This document shows, in pieces, positions 24,512-35,156 of a stretch of 64,000 bases of DNA. A program made the translations under genes and the position numbers. The stretch is from Pseudomonas cavernae (GTDB taxonomy: Bacteria; Pseudomonadota; Gammaproteobacteria; Pseudomonadales; Pseudomonadaceae). The notes beneath the pieces are model-generated. The model had not been told where the DNA came from. It worked only from the letters and a program-made list of their open reading frames with translations, and made no database searches. Every line of letters begins with the position of its first letter. The stretch's first letter is position 1. The DNA lies in NCBI RefSeq assembly GCF_003595175.1, contig NZ_CP032419.1, positions 1,116,001-1,180,000 of the forward strand, written 5' to 3'.

Positions 24512-26341
24512 ATGACAAAAACAACAAGGCCCGGAATCTTCCAGCCGCAGACGCTGGCGCTGGCCGTCGCACTGGGTGTGAGCGCCCAGGCGCAAGCGGT
24601 GAATTTCAATATCGGGGAAATCGAGGGGCAGTTCGATTCGTCGCTGTCGGTGGGCGCCAGCTGGAGCACCGCCAAGGCCGACAAGGATCTGATCGGCGCG
24701 GCGAACGGTGGCACCGGCTTCACCCAGACCGGTGACGACGGCCATCTCAACTTCAAGCGCGGCGAAACCTTCTCGAAGATCTTCAAGGGCATCCACGACC
24801 TCGAGCTGAAATACGGCGATGCCGGCGTGTTCCTGCGTGGCAAGTACTGGTACGACTTCGAGCTGAAGGATGAGAGCCGCCTGTTCAAGGACATCAGCGA
24901 CGACGGCCGCAAGGAAGGCGCCAAGTCCGCCGGCTACCAGTTGCTCGATGCCTTCGCCTATTACAACTACAACCTCGCCGATAAGCCCGGCACCGTGCGC
25001 CTGGGCAAGCAGGTGGTGAGCTGGGGCGAGAGCACCTTCATCGGCAACTCGATCAATAGCATCAACCCGATCGACGCCGCCGCCTTCCGCCGGCCCGGCG
25101 CGGAGATCAAGGAAGGCCTGATTCCGGTCAACATGTTCTACCTGGCGCAGAGCCTGACCGAGAACCTGTCGGCCGAGGCCTTCTACCAGCTGGAATGGGA
25201 CCAGACCGTCGTCGACAACTGCGGCACCTTCTTCTCCTCGGCCGACGTGCTCGCCGATGGTTGCGACAACAACTTCACCATTCTCGATCCGGCGACCATC
25301 AACGCCTTACGCGCGCCGGGGACCTTGGCGTTGCTGAACTCGCGGGGCGTCAATGTGGTGCCGGAAGGCCTCATCGTCCCCCGTGGCGGCGACCGCGATG
25401 CGGACGACTCCGGCCAGTTCGGCACCGCCCTGCGCTGGCTGGGCGACGAGACCGAGTACGCGGCCTATTTCCTCAACTACCACAGCCGTACGCCTAACTT
25501 GAGCATGAAGAATGCCACCTCCGCGGACATTGTCCGGGCCTTCACCACCGCCGGCGGGGCATTGGCCCAGCCGATCCTGCTCGGGCGCGGCAGCTACTTC
25601 CTCGAATACCCCGAGGACATCCAGCTCTACGGCCTGAGCTTCTCCACCACGCTGCCCACCGGCACCGCCTGGAACGGCGAAATCAGCTACCGGCCGAACA
25701 TGCCGCTGCAAATCAACGGCACCGACATGACGGCCAAACTGGCCACCGTTCCTGCGGGGGCTTTCGCCGGGGCTGGCGGTGGCGCCGCCGGGGTAGGTGC
25801 GGCAGCGGCCACGGGCGGATTCGAGAGCCGCGGTTACAACCGCAAGGAAGTCACTCAGGCACAGACCACCCTGACCCACTTCTTCGACCAGGTATTGGGC
25901 GCCGACCGCCTGACCCTGGTGGGCGAGGTCGGCTACACCCGCATCGGCGCGCTGGAGAATCCGAACGAGGTGGCCTACGGCCGTGATTCCATCTACGGCT
26001 CGCCCCATGGCACCGCGGCGTCCAACGTGCAGGCCTTGCGGGCTTACGGCACCCACGGTTTCTTCACCTCGTCGTCCTGGGGCTATCGCGCTCGCGGCAT
26101 CCTCGACTACTCCGACGTGTTCGCCGGCATCAACCTCAAGCCGAACCTGGCCTGGTCACACGACGTGGACGGCTATGGCCCGGTCTTCAACGAAGGCTCC
26201 AAGGCGGTCAGCGTCGGCGTCGATGCCGATTACCAGAACACCTACACCGCTAGCCTCAGTTACACCGATTTCTTCGGTGGCGATTTCAACACCCAGACCG
26301 ACCGCGATTTCATCGCGCTCAGCGTCGGCGTGAACTTCTAA
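24512..26341 (+). CDS. DUF1302 family outer-membrane protein
   Basis: A 609-residue outer-membrane beta-barrel protein of the DUF1302 family. Signal peptide at about 1-31 (LALAVALGVSAQAQA), then IGEIEGQFDSSLSVGASWST, LRLGKQVVSWGES-like segment (VRLGKQVVSWGESTFIG), NPIDAAAFRRPGAEIKEGLIPVNM, and a terminal VGVNF strand with C-terminal Phe. These features define the family. It is followed 19 bp later by a DUF1329 gene; the two families are almost always paired. I recall that the orthologous P. putida trio with its LuxR gene was needed for growth on Tween-type esters, which suggests handling of hydrophobic acyl substrates at the outer membrane. ATG 24512 has GGAG upstream. Confidence 0.9.
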   Translation: MTKTTRPGIFQPQTLALAVALGVSAQAQAVNFNIGEIEGQFDSSLSVGASWSTAKADKDLIGAANGGTGFTQTGDDGHLNFKRGETFSKIFKGIHDLELKYGDAGVFLRGKYWYDFELKDESRLFKDISDDGRKEGAKSAGYQLLDAFAYYNYNLADKPGTVRLGKQVVSWGESTFIGNSINSINPIDAAAFRRPGAEIKEGLIPVNMFYLAQSLTENLSAEAFYQLEWDQTVVDNCGTFFSSADVLADGCDNNFTILDPATINALRAPGTLALLNSRGVNVVPEGLIVPRGGDRDADDSGQFGTALRWLGDETEYAAYFLNYHSRTPNLSMKNATSADIVRAFTTAGGALAQPILLGRGSYFLEYPEDIQLYGLSFSTTLPTGTAWNGEISYRPNMPLQINGTDMTAKLATVPAGAFAGAGGGAAGVGAAAATGGFESRGYNRKEVTQAQTTLTHFFDQVLGADRLTLVGEVGYTRIGALENPNEVAYGRDSIYGSPHGTAASNVQALRAYGTHGFFTSSSWGYRARGILDYSDVFAGINLKPNLAWSHDVDGYGPVFNEGSKAVSVGVDADYQNTYTASLSYTDFFGGDFNTQTDRDFIALSVGVNF

Positions 26342-26360
26342 GGTCAGGGAGAACAATCAG

Positions 26361-27734
26361 ATGACAATCCGCAAGAGCATGCTGCAGTGCAGCGCCCTGG
26401 CTCTGAGCCTGCTGGCTGCCAACGTGATGGCGGCGGTCAGCGCCGACCAGGTCGGCAAACTCGGTTCCACCCTGACGCCGCTGGGCGGTGAGCAGGCCGG
26501 TAACGCCGATGGCACCATCCCGGCCTGGGACGGCGGCCTCAAGCCCGGCGCTGCGCCGGTGACTCCGAACGGCTTCCTCGGCGACCCGTACGCCGGCGAG
26601 AAACCGCTGTTCACCATCACCGCGCAGAACCTCGACCAGTACAAGTCCAAGCTGTCCGAGGGCCAGTTGGCGATGTTCAAGCGTTATCCGGAAACCTACG
26701 TGATGCCGGTGTACACCACCCATCGCTCGGTTTCGGTGCCGGAGAACATCAACCAGGCGGCCAAGATCAGCGCGCAGAAAACCATGCTGATGGAAGGCGG
26801 TAACGGCCTGAAGGGCTTCACCGACAGCCGCTACTACGCGTTCCCGATCCCGCAGAACGGTCTGGAAGTGGTGTGGAACCACATCACCCGTTACCGCGGC
26901 GGCAACCTGCGCCGCACCATCGCCCAGGCTACTCCGCAAACCAACGGCTCCTACACCGTGGTTTACTTTGAGGACGAAGTCTCGTTCCCTGACGGGATGT
27001 CCGGCCTGACGCCGGAAAAAGCCGCCAATGCGCTGCTGTTCTTCAAGCAGCGGGTGACGGCGCCGGCGCGTCTGGCCGGTAACGTGCTGCTGGTTCACGA
27101 TTCGCTTGACCAGGTCGCCGAGCCGCGCATGGCGTGGATCTACAACGCCGGTCAGCGCCGCGTGCGCCGCGCCCCGCAGGTGGCCTACGACGGTCCGGGT
27201 ACCGCCTCCGACGGTCTGCGTACCTCCGACAACTTCGACATGTACAACGGCGCGCCGGATCGCTACGACTGGAAACTGATCGGCAAGAAGGAGCTGTACA
27301 TCCCGTACAACAACTTCCGCATGGGTCTGCCGACGGTCAAGTACAGCGACATCCTCAAGGCCGGCCACACCAACCAGCAACTGGCGCGCTACGAGCTGCA
27401 CCGCGTCTGGGAAGTGGAAGCCACGCTGAAGAGCGGCGAGCGCAACATCTACGGCAAGCGTCGCTTCTTCCTCGACGAGGACAGCTGGCAGATCGCCGTG
27501 TCCGAGCACTATGACGGTCGCGGTCAACTGTGGCGCATCGGTCAGGCCATGCTGACGCAGCACTTCGAGGCGCAAACCCCGTCCTACGCCTTCGAAGCCC
27601 TCTACGACATCATTAGCGGTCGCTACCTGGCGATCGGCATGAACAACGAAGAGAAGCAGGCCTTCCAGTTCGGCATCAAGACCTCGGCGGCGGACTACAC
27701 CCCGGCAGCGTTGCGCAGCACCGGCGTGCGCTAA
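26361..27734 (+). CDS. DUF1329 family periplasmic protein, copy 1
   Basis: A 457-residue secreted protein of the DUF1329 family (LolB-like fold in family descriptions). Signal peptide [20 protein letters not shown] with an AxA-type site near residue 25. Signature segments: [78 protein letters not shown], and the C-terminal [15 protein letters not shown]. Partner of the preceding DUF1302 porin. It is roughly three-quarters identical by eye to the second copy at 31065, which arose by tandem duplication. Confidence 0.92.
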   Translation: MTIRKSMLQCSALALSLLAANVMAAVSADQVGKLGSTLTPLGGEQAGNADGTIPAWDGGLKPGAAPVTPNGFLGDPYAGEKPLFTITAQNLDQYKSKLSEGQLAMFKRYPETYVMPVYTTHRSVSVPENINQAAKISAQKTMLMEGGNGLKGFTDSRYYAFPIPQNGLEVVWNHITRYRGGNLRRTIAQATPQTNGSYTVVYFEDEVSFPDGMSGLTPEKAANALLFFKQRVTAPARLAGNVLLVHDSLDQVAEPRMAWIYNAGQRRVRRAPQVAYDGPGTASDGLRTSDNFDMYNGAPDRYDWKLIGKKELYIPYNNFRMGLPTVKYSDILKAGHTNQQLARYELHRVWEVEATLKSGERNIYGKRRFFLDEDSWQIAVSEHYDGRGQLWRIGQAMLTQHFEAQTPSYAFEALYDIISGRYLAIGMNNEEKQAFQFGIKTSAADYTPAALRSTGVR

Positions 27735-27750
27735 AGGGTTGAGGGGTTCG

Positions 27751-27782
27751 AAAAAGGCGACCGCAAGGTCGCCTTTTTTATT
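27751..27782 (+). terminator. Terminator after DUF1329 copy 1
   Basis: AAAAAGGCGACC (27751-27762), loop GCAA, GGTCGCCTTTTT (27767-27778) with trailing T's. A near-identical terminator follows the second DUF1329 copy, so it was duplicated with the module. Confidence 0.92.
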
Positions 27783-27876
27783 TCTGGATATTCATGGCAC
27801 CAAGGTTGAGGCGGCGGGTCGGCGCTCTGTGGTTAACATGACGAACCGCTGGAATAACAACAAGAGAGTGCATGCG

Positions 27877-30483
27877 ATGAGCGGTCCGTCTAGCGTTAGA
27901 GCGTTCAAGTGTCAGCTGACTCCACGCCTCAAAAGCCCACTGCCGCGCCTGCCGGTTAACCATGTGCCGCGGCCGCGGCTGAGCCGGGCGCTGCTCGCCA
28001 GCGAATGCCGGCTGACCCTGCTCAGCGCGCCGGCCGGGTTCGGCAAGAGCGTGCTGCTCAACGAGTGTGCCCGCCAGGCGCCGGCAGGTACCCGCTTGGT
28101 CTGGCTCGACCTCAGTGGTCGCGCGCTAACCCTGGCCGAGCTGCTCGCTCGTCTGGCCGCCGCCCTGCAGCAGACGCCCGGGGCGGGCGAACCCTACGAC
28201 GAGCTGTGCAACTTGCTCAGCCGACTCGAACAACCGCTGTGGATCGTGCTGGACGACTACCCGCGACAACCCTGCGCGGTGCTGGATGAGTGTCTCGATC
28301 GCCTGCTCGGACAGGCATTGCCGGGTCTGCGCTGGTGGATCAGCGGGCGTCGGCGACCGGACTGGAACCTGCCGCGCCTGTTGCTGCAAGACGACTTGCT
28401 GGAGCTGGACGCCTATGCCCTGGCGCTGCAGGAAGAAGAACTGCTGCGGCTGCTGGACGAGCTGGGCCTGGAGTTGCCGACTGAGCTCTGCGCCCGCTTG
28501 CTGCATGACTACGAGGGCTGGCTGGCGGGCATCAGCCTGCTGCTGTTGAAGGCCGACGTGCCAAGCCTGCGCGAGCGCCTGGGCGCCGGCACGCCGGTGC
28601 TGCAGGACTACATCGGCCGCGAAGTGCTCAGCGACCTGCCAGCCATGCTCAGCCGCGCGCTGTTGGTGCTGGCGCATATGCCGCGCTTTTCCACCGCCCT
28701 GTGTGAGCAACTGCTGGAGGAGTGCGGCGGCGAGATTCTCGGCGAGTTGCGCAGCCGCCAGCTGGTCATCCACGGCCTCGACAGCCGTGGCGAATGGTGC
28801 CGCCTGTGGCGGCCACTGGCGTTGATCCTCAAGCAGTTGCCCGGCGGCATGCCGGCGCCGACCCAGGCCCACCTGCGTGCCTGCCAATGGTTCTACCAGC
28901 GCGGCGAAGTGCGCGATGCCGTCGAACACGCTCTGTGGGCGGAGCAACCCGAGGTGGCGGCCAGCTACCTGCAGTGCTTCGGCCATGGACAGCTGCTGGT
29001 CGGGCACAGCGTCACCCAGTTCCTGCACTGGCGCGACGAACTGCCGAGCCACCTGTTCGCCAGCACGCCGCGCTTGATCACCTTGCTTGGCTGGGCGTTG
29101 ATCATCTGCGCGCGACTGGACGAGGTGGATCAGTGCATGGCCAGCCTGGCGAACTTCCTGCCCCAGGCCGATGCCCGTCGGCAGCATCAGTTGCTGGCGC
29201 AATGGCAGGCGGTGCAGGGCGTGCTGCAGCGCCAGCGCGGGCAGCCCAGCGCCCGCCAGCACTGCCTGGAGGCGCTGGAGGTGCTGTCGACCACGTCTTG
29301 GTCGCAGCGCGTGCTCTGCTATCAGGCCCTGGCCCAGCAGGCGCTGGCGCTGGGCGAACTGGACGAGGCGCGGCGCTGCAGCGACGCGGGCCTGAAGCTG
29401 GCCAGGCTCAAGGGCAGCCTGGTGTTCGAGGGCTTGCTCAACGTCGATCAGCTCCATCTGCTGGCCATGCGCGGCGAGTTCGAGCACGGTGTGGAACTGG
29501 CCGAGCAGGCCTTGCAGCAGGTGTCCATGGCTTTGCGCCAGGGCCCGGTGCTGGCGCGTTTGCGCCTGTTGCATGGCAGTCTGCTGGCCAGCCAGGGCCG
29601 CACGGAGGAGGCGTATGCCGCCTACCGGGCCGGCCTGCAGGAGGCGGAAGTCTGTGAGGATGCCTACCTGTTGTTCGGCTACCTGGGCCTGGCCGAGTTG
29701 GCCGCCGTTACCGGTGATCATGACCAGGCCTTCCAGCTGCTGCGCGAGGCCGAGCGGCAGATGCAGTGGCTGCAGGTCTCGGAGGAGCGTTACCGCGGCG
29801 TGCTGCAGCTGGCCGATGGAGCGCTGTGCCTGCGCCGGGGCGACGGGCAGGCGGCGCGGGAGATCCTGCAGCCCTTGTTCGAGCGCTACGACAGCCAGGA
29901 TCTGCTGGCGCCTTCCGGCTTCTATGACCTGTTGCCGCGTCTGCGGCATTACCTGGCTCTGGTCGATCTGCGCCAGGGGTTGCTCGAGCCAGCCCTGGAG
30001 GCCTTGGTCGCGCTGCGCGACGAGTCCCTGCGCCGGGATCACCTGGCCCTCGCCTGTGAGTGTCGCTTCAGCCTGGTCGAGGCCCTGCTGGCCAGCAGCC
30101 GCGAGAGCGAGGCCGAGCAAGAGCTGCGCAGCGCCCTGAGCGAGGCGCAGCGCCTGCAGTTGTTCCGCCCGCTGCAGGAGCTGTATCAGCGTCAGCCCGG
30201 CTTGCTGATGCGCCATGCCACGCCGGATCAGCGTCTGCGCTTGCAACAGGAACACGCCCCGGACGAGATGCCGGTCAAGGACAGCGTCGCGCTGTTGAGT
30301 GCGCGCGAGCTGGAGGTGCTGACGCTGATCGCCCAGGGCCGCTCCAACCTGGAGATCGCCGAGCGCCTGTTCATCTCTCTGCACACGGTGAAGACCCACG
30401 CCCGGCGCATCAACGGCAAGCTCAAGGTCGAGCGGCGCACCCAGGCGGTGGCGCAGGCCAAGGCGCTGGGATTGCTGGACTGA
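27877..30483 (+). CDS. MalT-like LuxR-family regulator, copy 1
   Basis: An 868-residue ATP-dependent (STAND/LAL) regulator. N-terminal NTPase with Walker A APAGFGKS (residues 51-58) and [11 protein letters not shown] (Walker B); then a long helical, TPR-like repeat region (about 380-790) for inducer binding; C-terminal LuxR HTH with [44 protein letters not shown] sequence. ATG 27877 is preceded by AGAGAG; upstream in-frame starts exist but overlap the terminator region. By position it should activate the DUF1302/DUF1329 genes. The second copy at 32562 is similar along its whole length. Confidence 0.9.
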   Translation: MSGPSSVRAFKCQLTPRLKSPLPRLPVNHVPRPRLSRALLASECRLTLLSAPAGFGKSVLLNECARQAPAGTRLVWLDLSGRALTLAELLARLAAALQQTPGAGEPYDELCNLLSRLEQPLWIVLDDYPRQPCAVLDECLDRLLGQALPGLRWWISGRRRPDWNLPRLLLQDDLLELDAYALALQEEELLRLLDELGLELPTELCARLLHDYEGWLAGISLLLLKADVPSLRERLGAGTPVLQDYIGREVLSDLPAMLSRALLVLAHMPRFSTALCEQLLEECGGEILGELRSRQLVIHGLDSRGEWCRLWRPLALILKQLPGGMPAPTQAHLRACQWFYQRGEVRDAVEHALWAEQPEVAASYLQCFGHGQLLVGHSVTQFLHWRDELPSHLFASTPRLITLLGWALIICARLDEVDQCMASLANFLPQADARRQHQLLAQWQAVQGVLQRQRGQPSARQHCLEALEVLSTTSWSQRVLCYQALAQQALALGELDEARRCSDAGLKLARLKGSLVFEGLLNVDQLHLLAMRGEFEHGVELAEQALQQVSMALRQGPVLARLRLLHGSLLASQGRTEEAYAAYRAGLQEAEVCEDAYLLFGYLGLAELAAVTGDHDQAFQLLREAERQMQWLQVSEERYRGVLQLADGALCLRRGDGQAAREILQPLFERYDSQDLLAPSGFYDLLPRLRHYLALVDLRQGLLEPALEALVALRDESLRRDHLALACECRFSLVEALLASSRESEAEQELRSALSEAQRLQLFRPLQELYQRQPGLLMRHATPDQRLRLQQEHAPDEMPVKDSVALLSARELEVLTLIAQGRSNLEIAERLFISLHTVKTHARRINGKLKVERRTQAVAQAKALGLLD

Positions 30484-30739
30484 GTCGCAGGGGGCCGTTG
30501 AGGCCCCCGACCTATTGCGCCGCTCTGGCGTGCTGTTTGACTTGCCGTTCTTTTCCACCCCACCGGCCAAGCGCTTCACCCAATCATTCGGCTTGGAAAT
30601 GATGCGACAGCGGTCTTGCTTATGCGCTGCCGCCCTGCCGGTTATTGCCTGGCCGTCCTCCCCAGCCCCGACGCGGCGTGCGGTGCCGGGGTGAACAGGG
30701 CGAAAATCGGCTGCCAGTCATACTTTGGATTGATAGCGA

Positions 30740-30788
30740 AAATCCATCCTTCGCCCGCTTATCCATCCACGGAGCGCTGGGTAGGGTG
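30740..30788 (+). promoter_or_regulatory. Conserved upstream block, copy 2 (orphaned from its DUF1302 gene)
   Basis: GAAAATCC, CGCTTATCC (30756-30764) and CTGGGTAGGGTG (30777-30788) match the block before the DUF1302 gene at 24428-24478, and GGAGTGCC plus an ATG follow in both places. Here no DUF1302 gene follows. Confidence 0.6.
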
Positions 30789-30809
30789 AAGGCGTAACCG
30801 GAGTGCCCG

Positions 30810-30878
30810 ATGCCAACAATAAAAACGGTCGCCGCTTCGCCCATATCCCTGGTCATGGCGTTCGCCTTCCCAGCGTGA
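30810..30878 (+). pseudogene. Relic start of a lost DUF1302 copy or a leader peptide
   Basis: ATG 30810 opens a 22-codon frame (MPTIKTVAASPISLVMAFAF plus PA, then TGA). It is preceded by GGAGTGCC exactly as the intact DUF1302 gene is (GGAGTGCCGTATG). The residues look like the first part of a signal peptide. The most economical reading is that the second DUF1302 gene was deleted, leaving its promoter and first codons. A functional leader peptide for the downstream DUF1329 gene is an alternative. The 186 bp from here to 31065 contain no other recognisable gene. Confidence 0.45.
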
Positions 30879-31064
30879 TCTGCGATAAGCGCGACGTTGA
30901 TCGTCGTCATCCATTCCTCGAACCCGTCCGCACCGACGCTTCCGCGATCCGGCGCGGACAGCCCGCCGCCAGCAGCCCTTTCGGTATCGGCGGTGTGTAA
31001 AACCGCCCAGGTGATTGCGATGGCTCGCGTTCTGCCTCGGCACGCTCTTCTGAGAGGAAACACC

Positions 31065-32432
31065 ATGTACCTGCGTAAGACTCTGCAATGCGGCGCCCTG
31101 GCCCTGAGCCTGGTGGCCGCCAATGTGATGGCCGCGGCAAGCGCCGAGGACGCGGCCAAGCTCGGCACCAGCCTGACCCCGCTGGGCGGCGAGAAGGCCG
31201 GCAACGCCGACGGCAGCATCCCGGCCTGGACCGGCGGCCTGGCCAAGGACGCCGCGCCGGTGGACGCCAAGGGCTTCATCGGCGATCCGTTCGCCAGCGA
31301 GAAGCCGCTGTTCGTGATCACCGCGCAGAACGTCGAGCAGTACAAGGACAAACTGTCCGAGGGCGAAGTGGCGATGTTCAAGCGCTACCCGGACACCTAC
31401 AAGATGCCGGTGTACACCAGCCATCGCAGCGCAGCGGTGCCCGAGAAGATCGCCGAGGCCGCCAAGACCAGCGCGCTGAAGACTAGCCTGGGTAGTGACG
31501 GCTACGGGCTGGAAAACTTCCCCAGCCACTACTATCCGTTCCCGCTGCCGAAGAACGGTGTGGAGGTGCTCTGGAACCACATGGCCCGCTACCGTGGCGG
31601 CAGCACGCTGCGCGTCAATGTGCAGACCCCGGTGCAGACCAATGGCACGTTCACCCCAGTGGTGATCGATGAAGTGGTGGCCTACCCGAGCGACCTGCCG
31701 GAGCTGTCTGCGGACAAGGCCGCGAACCTGCTGTTGATGGGCAAGCAGACCGTCACCGCGCCGGCGCGCCTGGCCGGCACCGTGGTGCTGCTGCACGACA
31801 CCATCGACCCGGGCAAGGGCCCGCGCAAGGCCTGGATCTACAACGCCGGCCAGCGTCGCGTGCGCGCCGCGCCGCAGGTCGCCTACGACGGTCCGGGTAC
31901 CGCGGCCGATGGCCTGCGTACCTCGGACAACCTTGACATGTTCAACGGCTCACCGGATCGCTATGACTGGAAACTGGTCGGCAAGAAGGAGCTGTACATC
32001 CCGTATAACAACTATCGTCTGGCGTCGCCACAGCTCAAGTACAGCGATATCCTCAAGACCGGGCACATCAATCAGGACCTGACCCGCTACGAGTTGCACC
32101 GCGTCTGGGAAGTGGAGGCCACGCTGAAGCAGGGCGAGCGCAATATCTACGCCAAGCGGCGCTTCTTCATCGACGAGGATACCTGGCAGATCGCCGTGTC
32201 CGAGTTGTATGACGGTCGCGGTCAACTGTGGCGCGTCGGTCAGAACATGTTGATGCAGCAGTACCAGGCCCAGGTGCCGTGGACCGCGATGGAAAGCCTC
32301 AACGACCTGATCGCCGGGCGTTACATCACCTCGCTGATGGCCAACGAGCAGAGCCATCCCAGCCAGTTCGGTATCAAGGTGGCGGTAACCGACTTCACCC
32401 CGGCGGCGCTGCGCAACGCCGGTGTGCGTTAA
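31065..32432 (+). CDS. DUF1329 family periplasmic protein, copy 2
   Basis: A 455-residue paralogue of the protein at 26361. Signal peptide MYLRKTLQCGALALSLVAA; same signatures ([86 protein letters not shown]). ATG 31065 has GAGAGGAAA upstream; the frame is open much further upstream but that part is not conserved with copy 1. It lacks its own DUF1302 partner gene, so its product either shares the barrel encoded at 24512 or has diverged. Confidence 0.92.
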   Translation: MYLRKTLQCGALALSLVAANVMAAASAEDAAKLGTSLTPLGGEKAGNADGSIPAWTGGLAKDAAPVDAKGFIGDPFASEKPLFVITAQNVEQYKDKLSEGEVAMFKRYPDTYKMPVYTSHRSAAVPEKIAEAAKTSALKTSLGSDGYGLENFPSHYYPFPLPKNGVEVLWNHMARYRGGSTLRVNVQTPVQTNGTFTPVVIDEVVAYPSDLPELSADKAANLLLMGKQTVTAPARLAGTVVLLHDTIDPGKGPRKAWIYNAGQRRVRAAPQVAYDGPGTAADGLRTSDNLDMFNGSPDRYDWKLVGKKELYIPYNNYRLASPQLKYSDILKTGHINQDLTRYELHRVWEVEATLKQGERNIYAKRRFFIDEDTWQIAVSELYDGRGQLWRVGQNMLMQQYQAQVPWTAMESLNDLIAGRYITSLMANEQSHPSQFGIKVAVTDFTPAALRNAGVR

Positions 32433-32449
32433 GCGCGCGAGCTAAGTTG

Positions 32450-32477
32450 AAAAGGCGACCTGCGGGTCGCCTTTTTT
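32450..32477 (+). terminator. Terminator after DUF1329 copy 2
   Basis: AAAAGGCGACC (32450-32460), loop TGCG, GGTCGCCTTTT (32465-32475), then TT. Nearly identical stem to the terminator at 27751. Confidence 0.92.
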
Positions 32478-32561
32478 ATGGGCGGCACAATCGTGTCAAT
32501 CGGGGCGGTATCATGGGCGCGGGGCGCCGCCGGTGCCCAGTCGTCCGAGAGAGCCCGGGGA

Positions 32562-35156
32562 ATGAGTCAGCCAGTCGTCGTTGCCAGTCGCCAGCCACGC
32601 CTGCCGGTCGCGCACGTGCCGCGCCCGCGCCTGTACCAGCCGCTACTGGCGAGCGACTGCCGGCTGAACCTGATCTGCGCGCCCGCCGGTTTCGGCAAGA
32701 GCGTGCTGCTCAGCGAGTGCGCCCGGCAGATCCCGAGCGGCACGCGCCTGCTTTGGCTCGACCTTGGCGGCCGCGCGTTGAGCCCTGCCGGCTTGCTTGA
32801 GCGGCTGGCGGGCGCCCTGCGCCTGCCGGTGCAGCCGGGGGAGCCGGGCGAAGTGCTGGCCGCCCTGCTCGAACGCGTCGAGCAGCGGCTGTGGATCGTC
32901 CTCGACGACTACCCGCGCCAGCCTTGTGCCGAACTCGACGACTGCCTCGATCGGCTGTTCGACCACATCCCGCCGAACCTGCGCTGGTTCGTCGCCTGCC
33001 GGCGGCGGCCGAACTGGAATCTGCCGCGCCTGCTGCTGCTCGGCGAGCTGCTGGAACTGGATGCGCAGACCTTGGCGCTGGACGCGGCCGAGCTGCACCA
33101 ACTGCTGGCGGCGCACGGGCTGAAGCTGCCGGCCGAATTGGAAGAGCGCCTGCTGCACGACTACGAGGGCTGGCCGGCCGTGATCAGCCTGCTGCTGCTC
33201 AAGACCGCGCCGGCGCAACTGCACGAGCGCCTACTCGTCGGTACGGCGCTGCTGCGCGAATACCTCGACCGCGAAGTCCTCAACGGCCTGACCGAGGCGC
33301 TCCGCGAGGCCCTGCTGATGCTCGCCCATCTGCCGCGTTTCTCCGAGGCGCTGGGCCTGCACCTGCTGGCGACAGCGAGCGGCGAAGTGCTCGACGAACT
33401 GCGCAACCGTCAGTTGCTGATCGGCGACGACCCGGACAGCTCCGGCGAGCAGTGGCGCCTGTGGCGGCCGCTGGCGCACTGTCTCCAACGCGTGCCTGGC
33501 GCGGCACCGGCGGCCGACGTCCACCAGCGCGCTGCGCAGTGGTTGTTCGAGCATGGCCAAGTGCGCGAGGCGATCGACCAAGCGCTGGCGGCGGATCTGC
33601 CGGATCTGGCCGCGGGCTATCTGCTGAGCTTCGACCAGAAACAGCTGTTGATCGAGCGCAGCGCCAGCCAGTTCCTGCAATGGCGCGACGAGCTGCCGCG
33701 TACGCTGTTCGCCAGCTCGCCGCGGCTGATCTTCATGCTGGCCTGGACCCTGCTGTTCCGTGGTCGGCTCGACGAGGTCGACGAATGCCTGACCGATCTG
33801 GTTCGCTTCCTGCCCCAGGCCGACAGCGGCCGGCAGATGCAGTTGCTGGCCGAGTGGCAGGCCGTGCAGGGTGCCTTGCATCGCCAGCGTGGGCTGCCGG
33901 CGGCGCGTGAGTATTGCCTGGCCGCACTCGCGGCCCTGGCGCCGGCGAGCTGGGCGCCGCGCATGCTGTGCATGCAGACCCTGGCGCAACACGCGCTGGC
34001 AATCCAGGCGCTGGATCAGGCCGAAGAACTGCTGGCCGAGGGCGTGCGCCAGGCACGCCTCAACGGCAGCCTGGCCTACGAGGCGCTGCTCAACCTCGAC
34101 CGTATCCACCTGCTGACCATGCGTGGCGACTTCGTTCAGGGCCTCGAACTGGTCGACCAGTCGATGCAGCAGGTGGCCGCCGGCATGCTCCGCGGGCCGG
34201 TGATGGCGCGCCTGCGTCTGTTGCGCGGCGCCTTGCTGATCGTCCTGGGGCGCGCCGAGGAGGCTCGCGTCGATCTGCGCGAGGGCATGCAGGAGGCCGA
34301 GCGCTACGAGGATGTGTTCCAGCTGTTCGGCTACTTCGGGCTGGCCGAAATGGCGGCCGAGGCGGGTGACACCGCCCAGGCCGCGCAACTGTTGCAGGAG
34401 GGCGAGCGCCTGCTGCACTGGCTCAAGGTGCCCGAAGTGCGCTACCGCGGCATGCTGGAACTGGCCACTGGCGCGCTCAACCTGCGCCTGGGTGATTTGC
34501 CGGCCGCGCGGGAGGTCCTATGCCGGCTGCTCGAGCGTTATAAACAGCAAGGCCTGCTGGCACCGTCCGGCTTCTATGGCCTGTTGCCCCGCGCGCACCA
34601 CCGGCTGGCGTTGGTCGATCTGCGCCAGGGCCAGGTCGAAGCTGCGCTTGCGGCGCTGGTCGCGTTGCGCGACGAGTGCCTGGGCAACGGTCAGCTCGGC
34701 CTGGCCTGCGAATGCCGCTTCAGCCTGGCCGAGGCGCTGTTGGTGGCGGGGCGAGCCGAGGCGGCCGAACAGGAACTGCGCCTGGGGCTCGCGGAGGCGC
34801 AGCGCATGCGCATGGTTCGCCCGTTGCAAGCATTGTTCGCGCGGCAGCCGGAGCTGCTGCTCGCGCATGCCAGCGAGGAACAGCAGCAACTGCTGCTGCG
34901 CGCGCGTTTGCCGGCGGACGACAGTGGCGAGCTGCTCAGCGCGCGCGAGCTGGAGGTGCTGCGGCTGATCGCCGCCGGGTTGTCCAACCAGGAAATCGCC
35001 GCGCGCCTGTTCATCTCGTTGCACACGGTGAAGACCCACGCCCATCGCATCAACGCCAAACTCAAGGTGGAGCGGCGCACCCAGGCGGTGGCGCAGGCCA
35101 AGCTGCGCGGCTTGCTGGAGGGCGCGGCGCTCAGTGCAGCGCCGGGGTCTGACTGA
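32562..35156 (+). CDS. MalT-like LuxR-family regulator, copy 2
   Basis: An 864-residue paralogue of the regulator at 27877 with the same architecture: Walker A APAGFGKS near residue 40-47, [15 protein letters not shown]-like region with DELPRTLFASSPRLIFML and a C-terminal LuxR HTH ([51 protein letters not shown]). ATG 32562 is close behind GGGGA. Its 3' end overlaps the convergent SirB1-like gene by 26 bp. The HTH recognition helices of the two copies are almost identical, so they may bind the same operator while sensing different inducers. Confidence 0.9.
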   Translation: MSQPVVVASRQPRLPVAHVPRPRLYQPLLASDCRLNLICAPAGFGKSVLLSECARQIPSGTRLLWLDLGGRALSPAGLLERLAGALRLPVQPGEPGEVLAALLERVEQRLWIVLDDYPRQPCAELDDCLDRLFDHIPPNLRWFVACRRRPNWNLPRLLLLGELLELDAQTLALDAAELHQLLAAHGLKLPAELEERLLHDYEGWPAVISLLLLKTAPAQLHERLLVGTALLREYLDREVLNGLTEALREALLMLAHLPRFSEALGLHLLATASGEVLDELRNRQLLIGDDPDSSGEQWRLWRPLAHCLQRVPGAAPAADVHQRAAQWLFEHGQVREAIDQALAADLPDLAAGYLLSFDQKQLLIERSASQFLQWRDELPRTLFASSPRLIFMLAWTLLFRGRLDEVDECLTDLVRFLPQADSGRQMQLLAEWQAVQGALHRQRGLPAAREYCLAALAALAPASWAPRMLCMQTLAQHALAIQALDQAEELLAEGVRQARLNGSLAYEALLNLDRIHLLTMRGDFVQGLELVDQSMQQVAAGMLRGPVMARLRLLRGALLIVLGRAEEARVDLREGMQEAERYEDVFQLFGYFGLAEMAAEAGDTAQAAQLLQEGERLLHWLKVPEVRYRGMLELATGALNLRLGDLPAAREVLCRLLERYKQQGLLAPSGFYGLLPRAHHRLALVDLRQGQVEAALAALVALRDECLGNGQLGLACECRFSLAEALLVAGRAEAAEQELRLGLAEAQRMRMVRPLQALFARQPELLLAHASEEQQQLLLRARLPADDSGELLSARELEVLRLIAAGLSNQEIAARLFISLHTVKTHAHRINAKLKVERRTQAVAQAKLRGLLEGAALSAAPGSD

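Noticed and set aside
28126..30579. 817-codon minus-strand frame opposite LuxR copy 1
   Set aside because: Q/A/L-rich antisense frame with no recognisable domain; similar shadows occur opposite LuxR copy 2.
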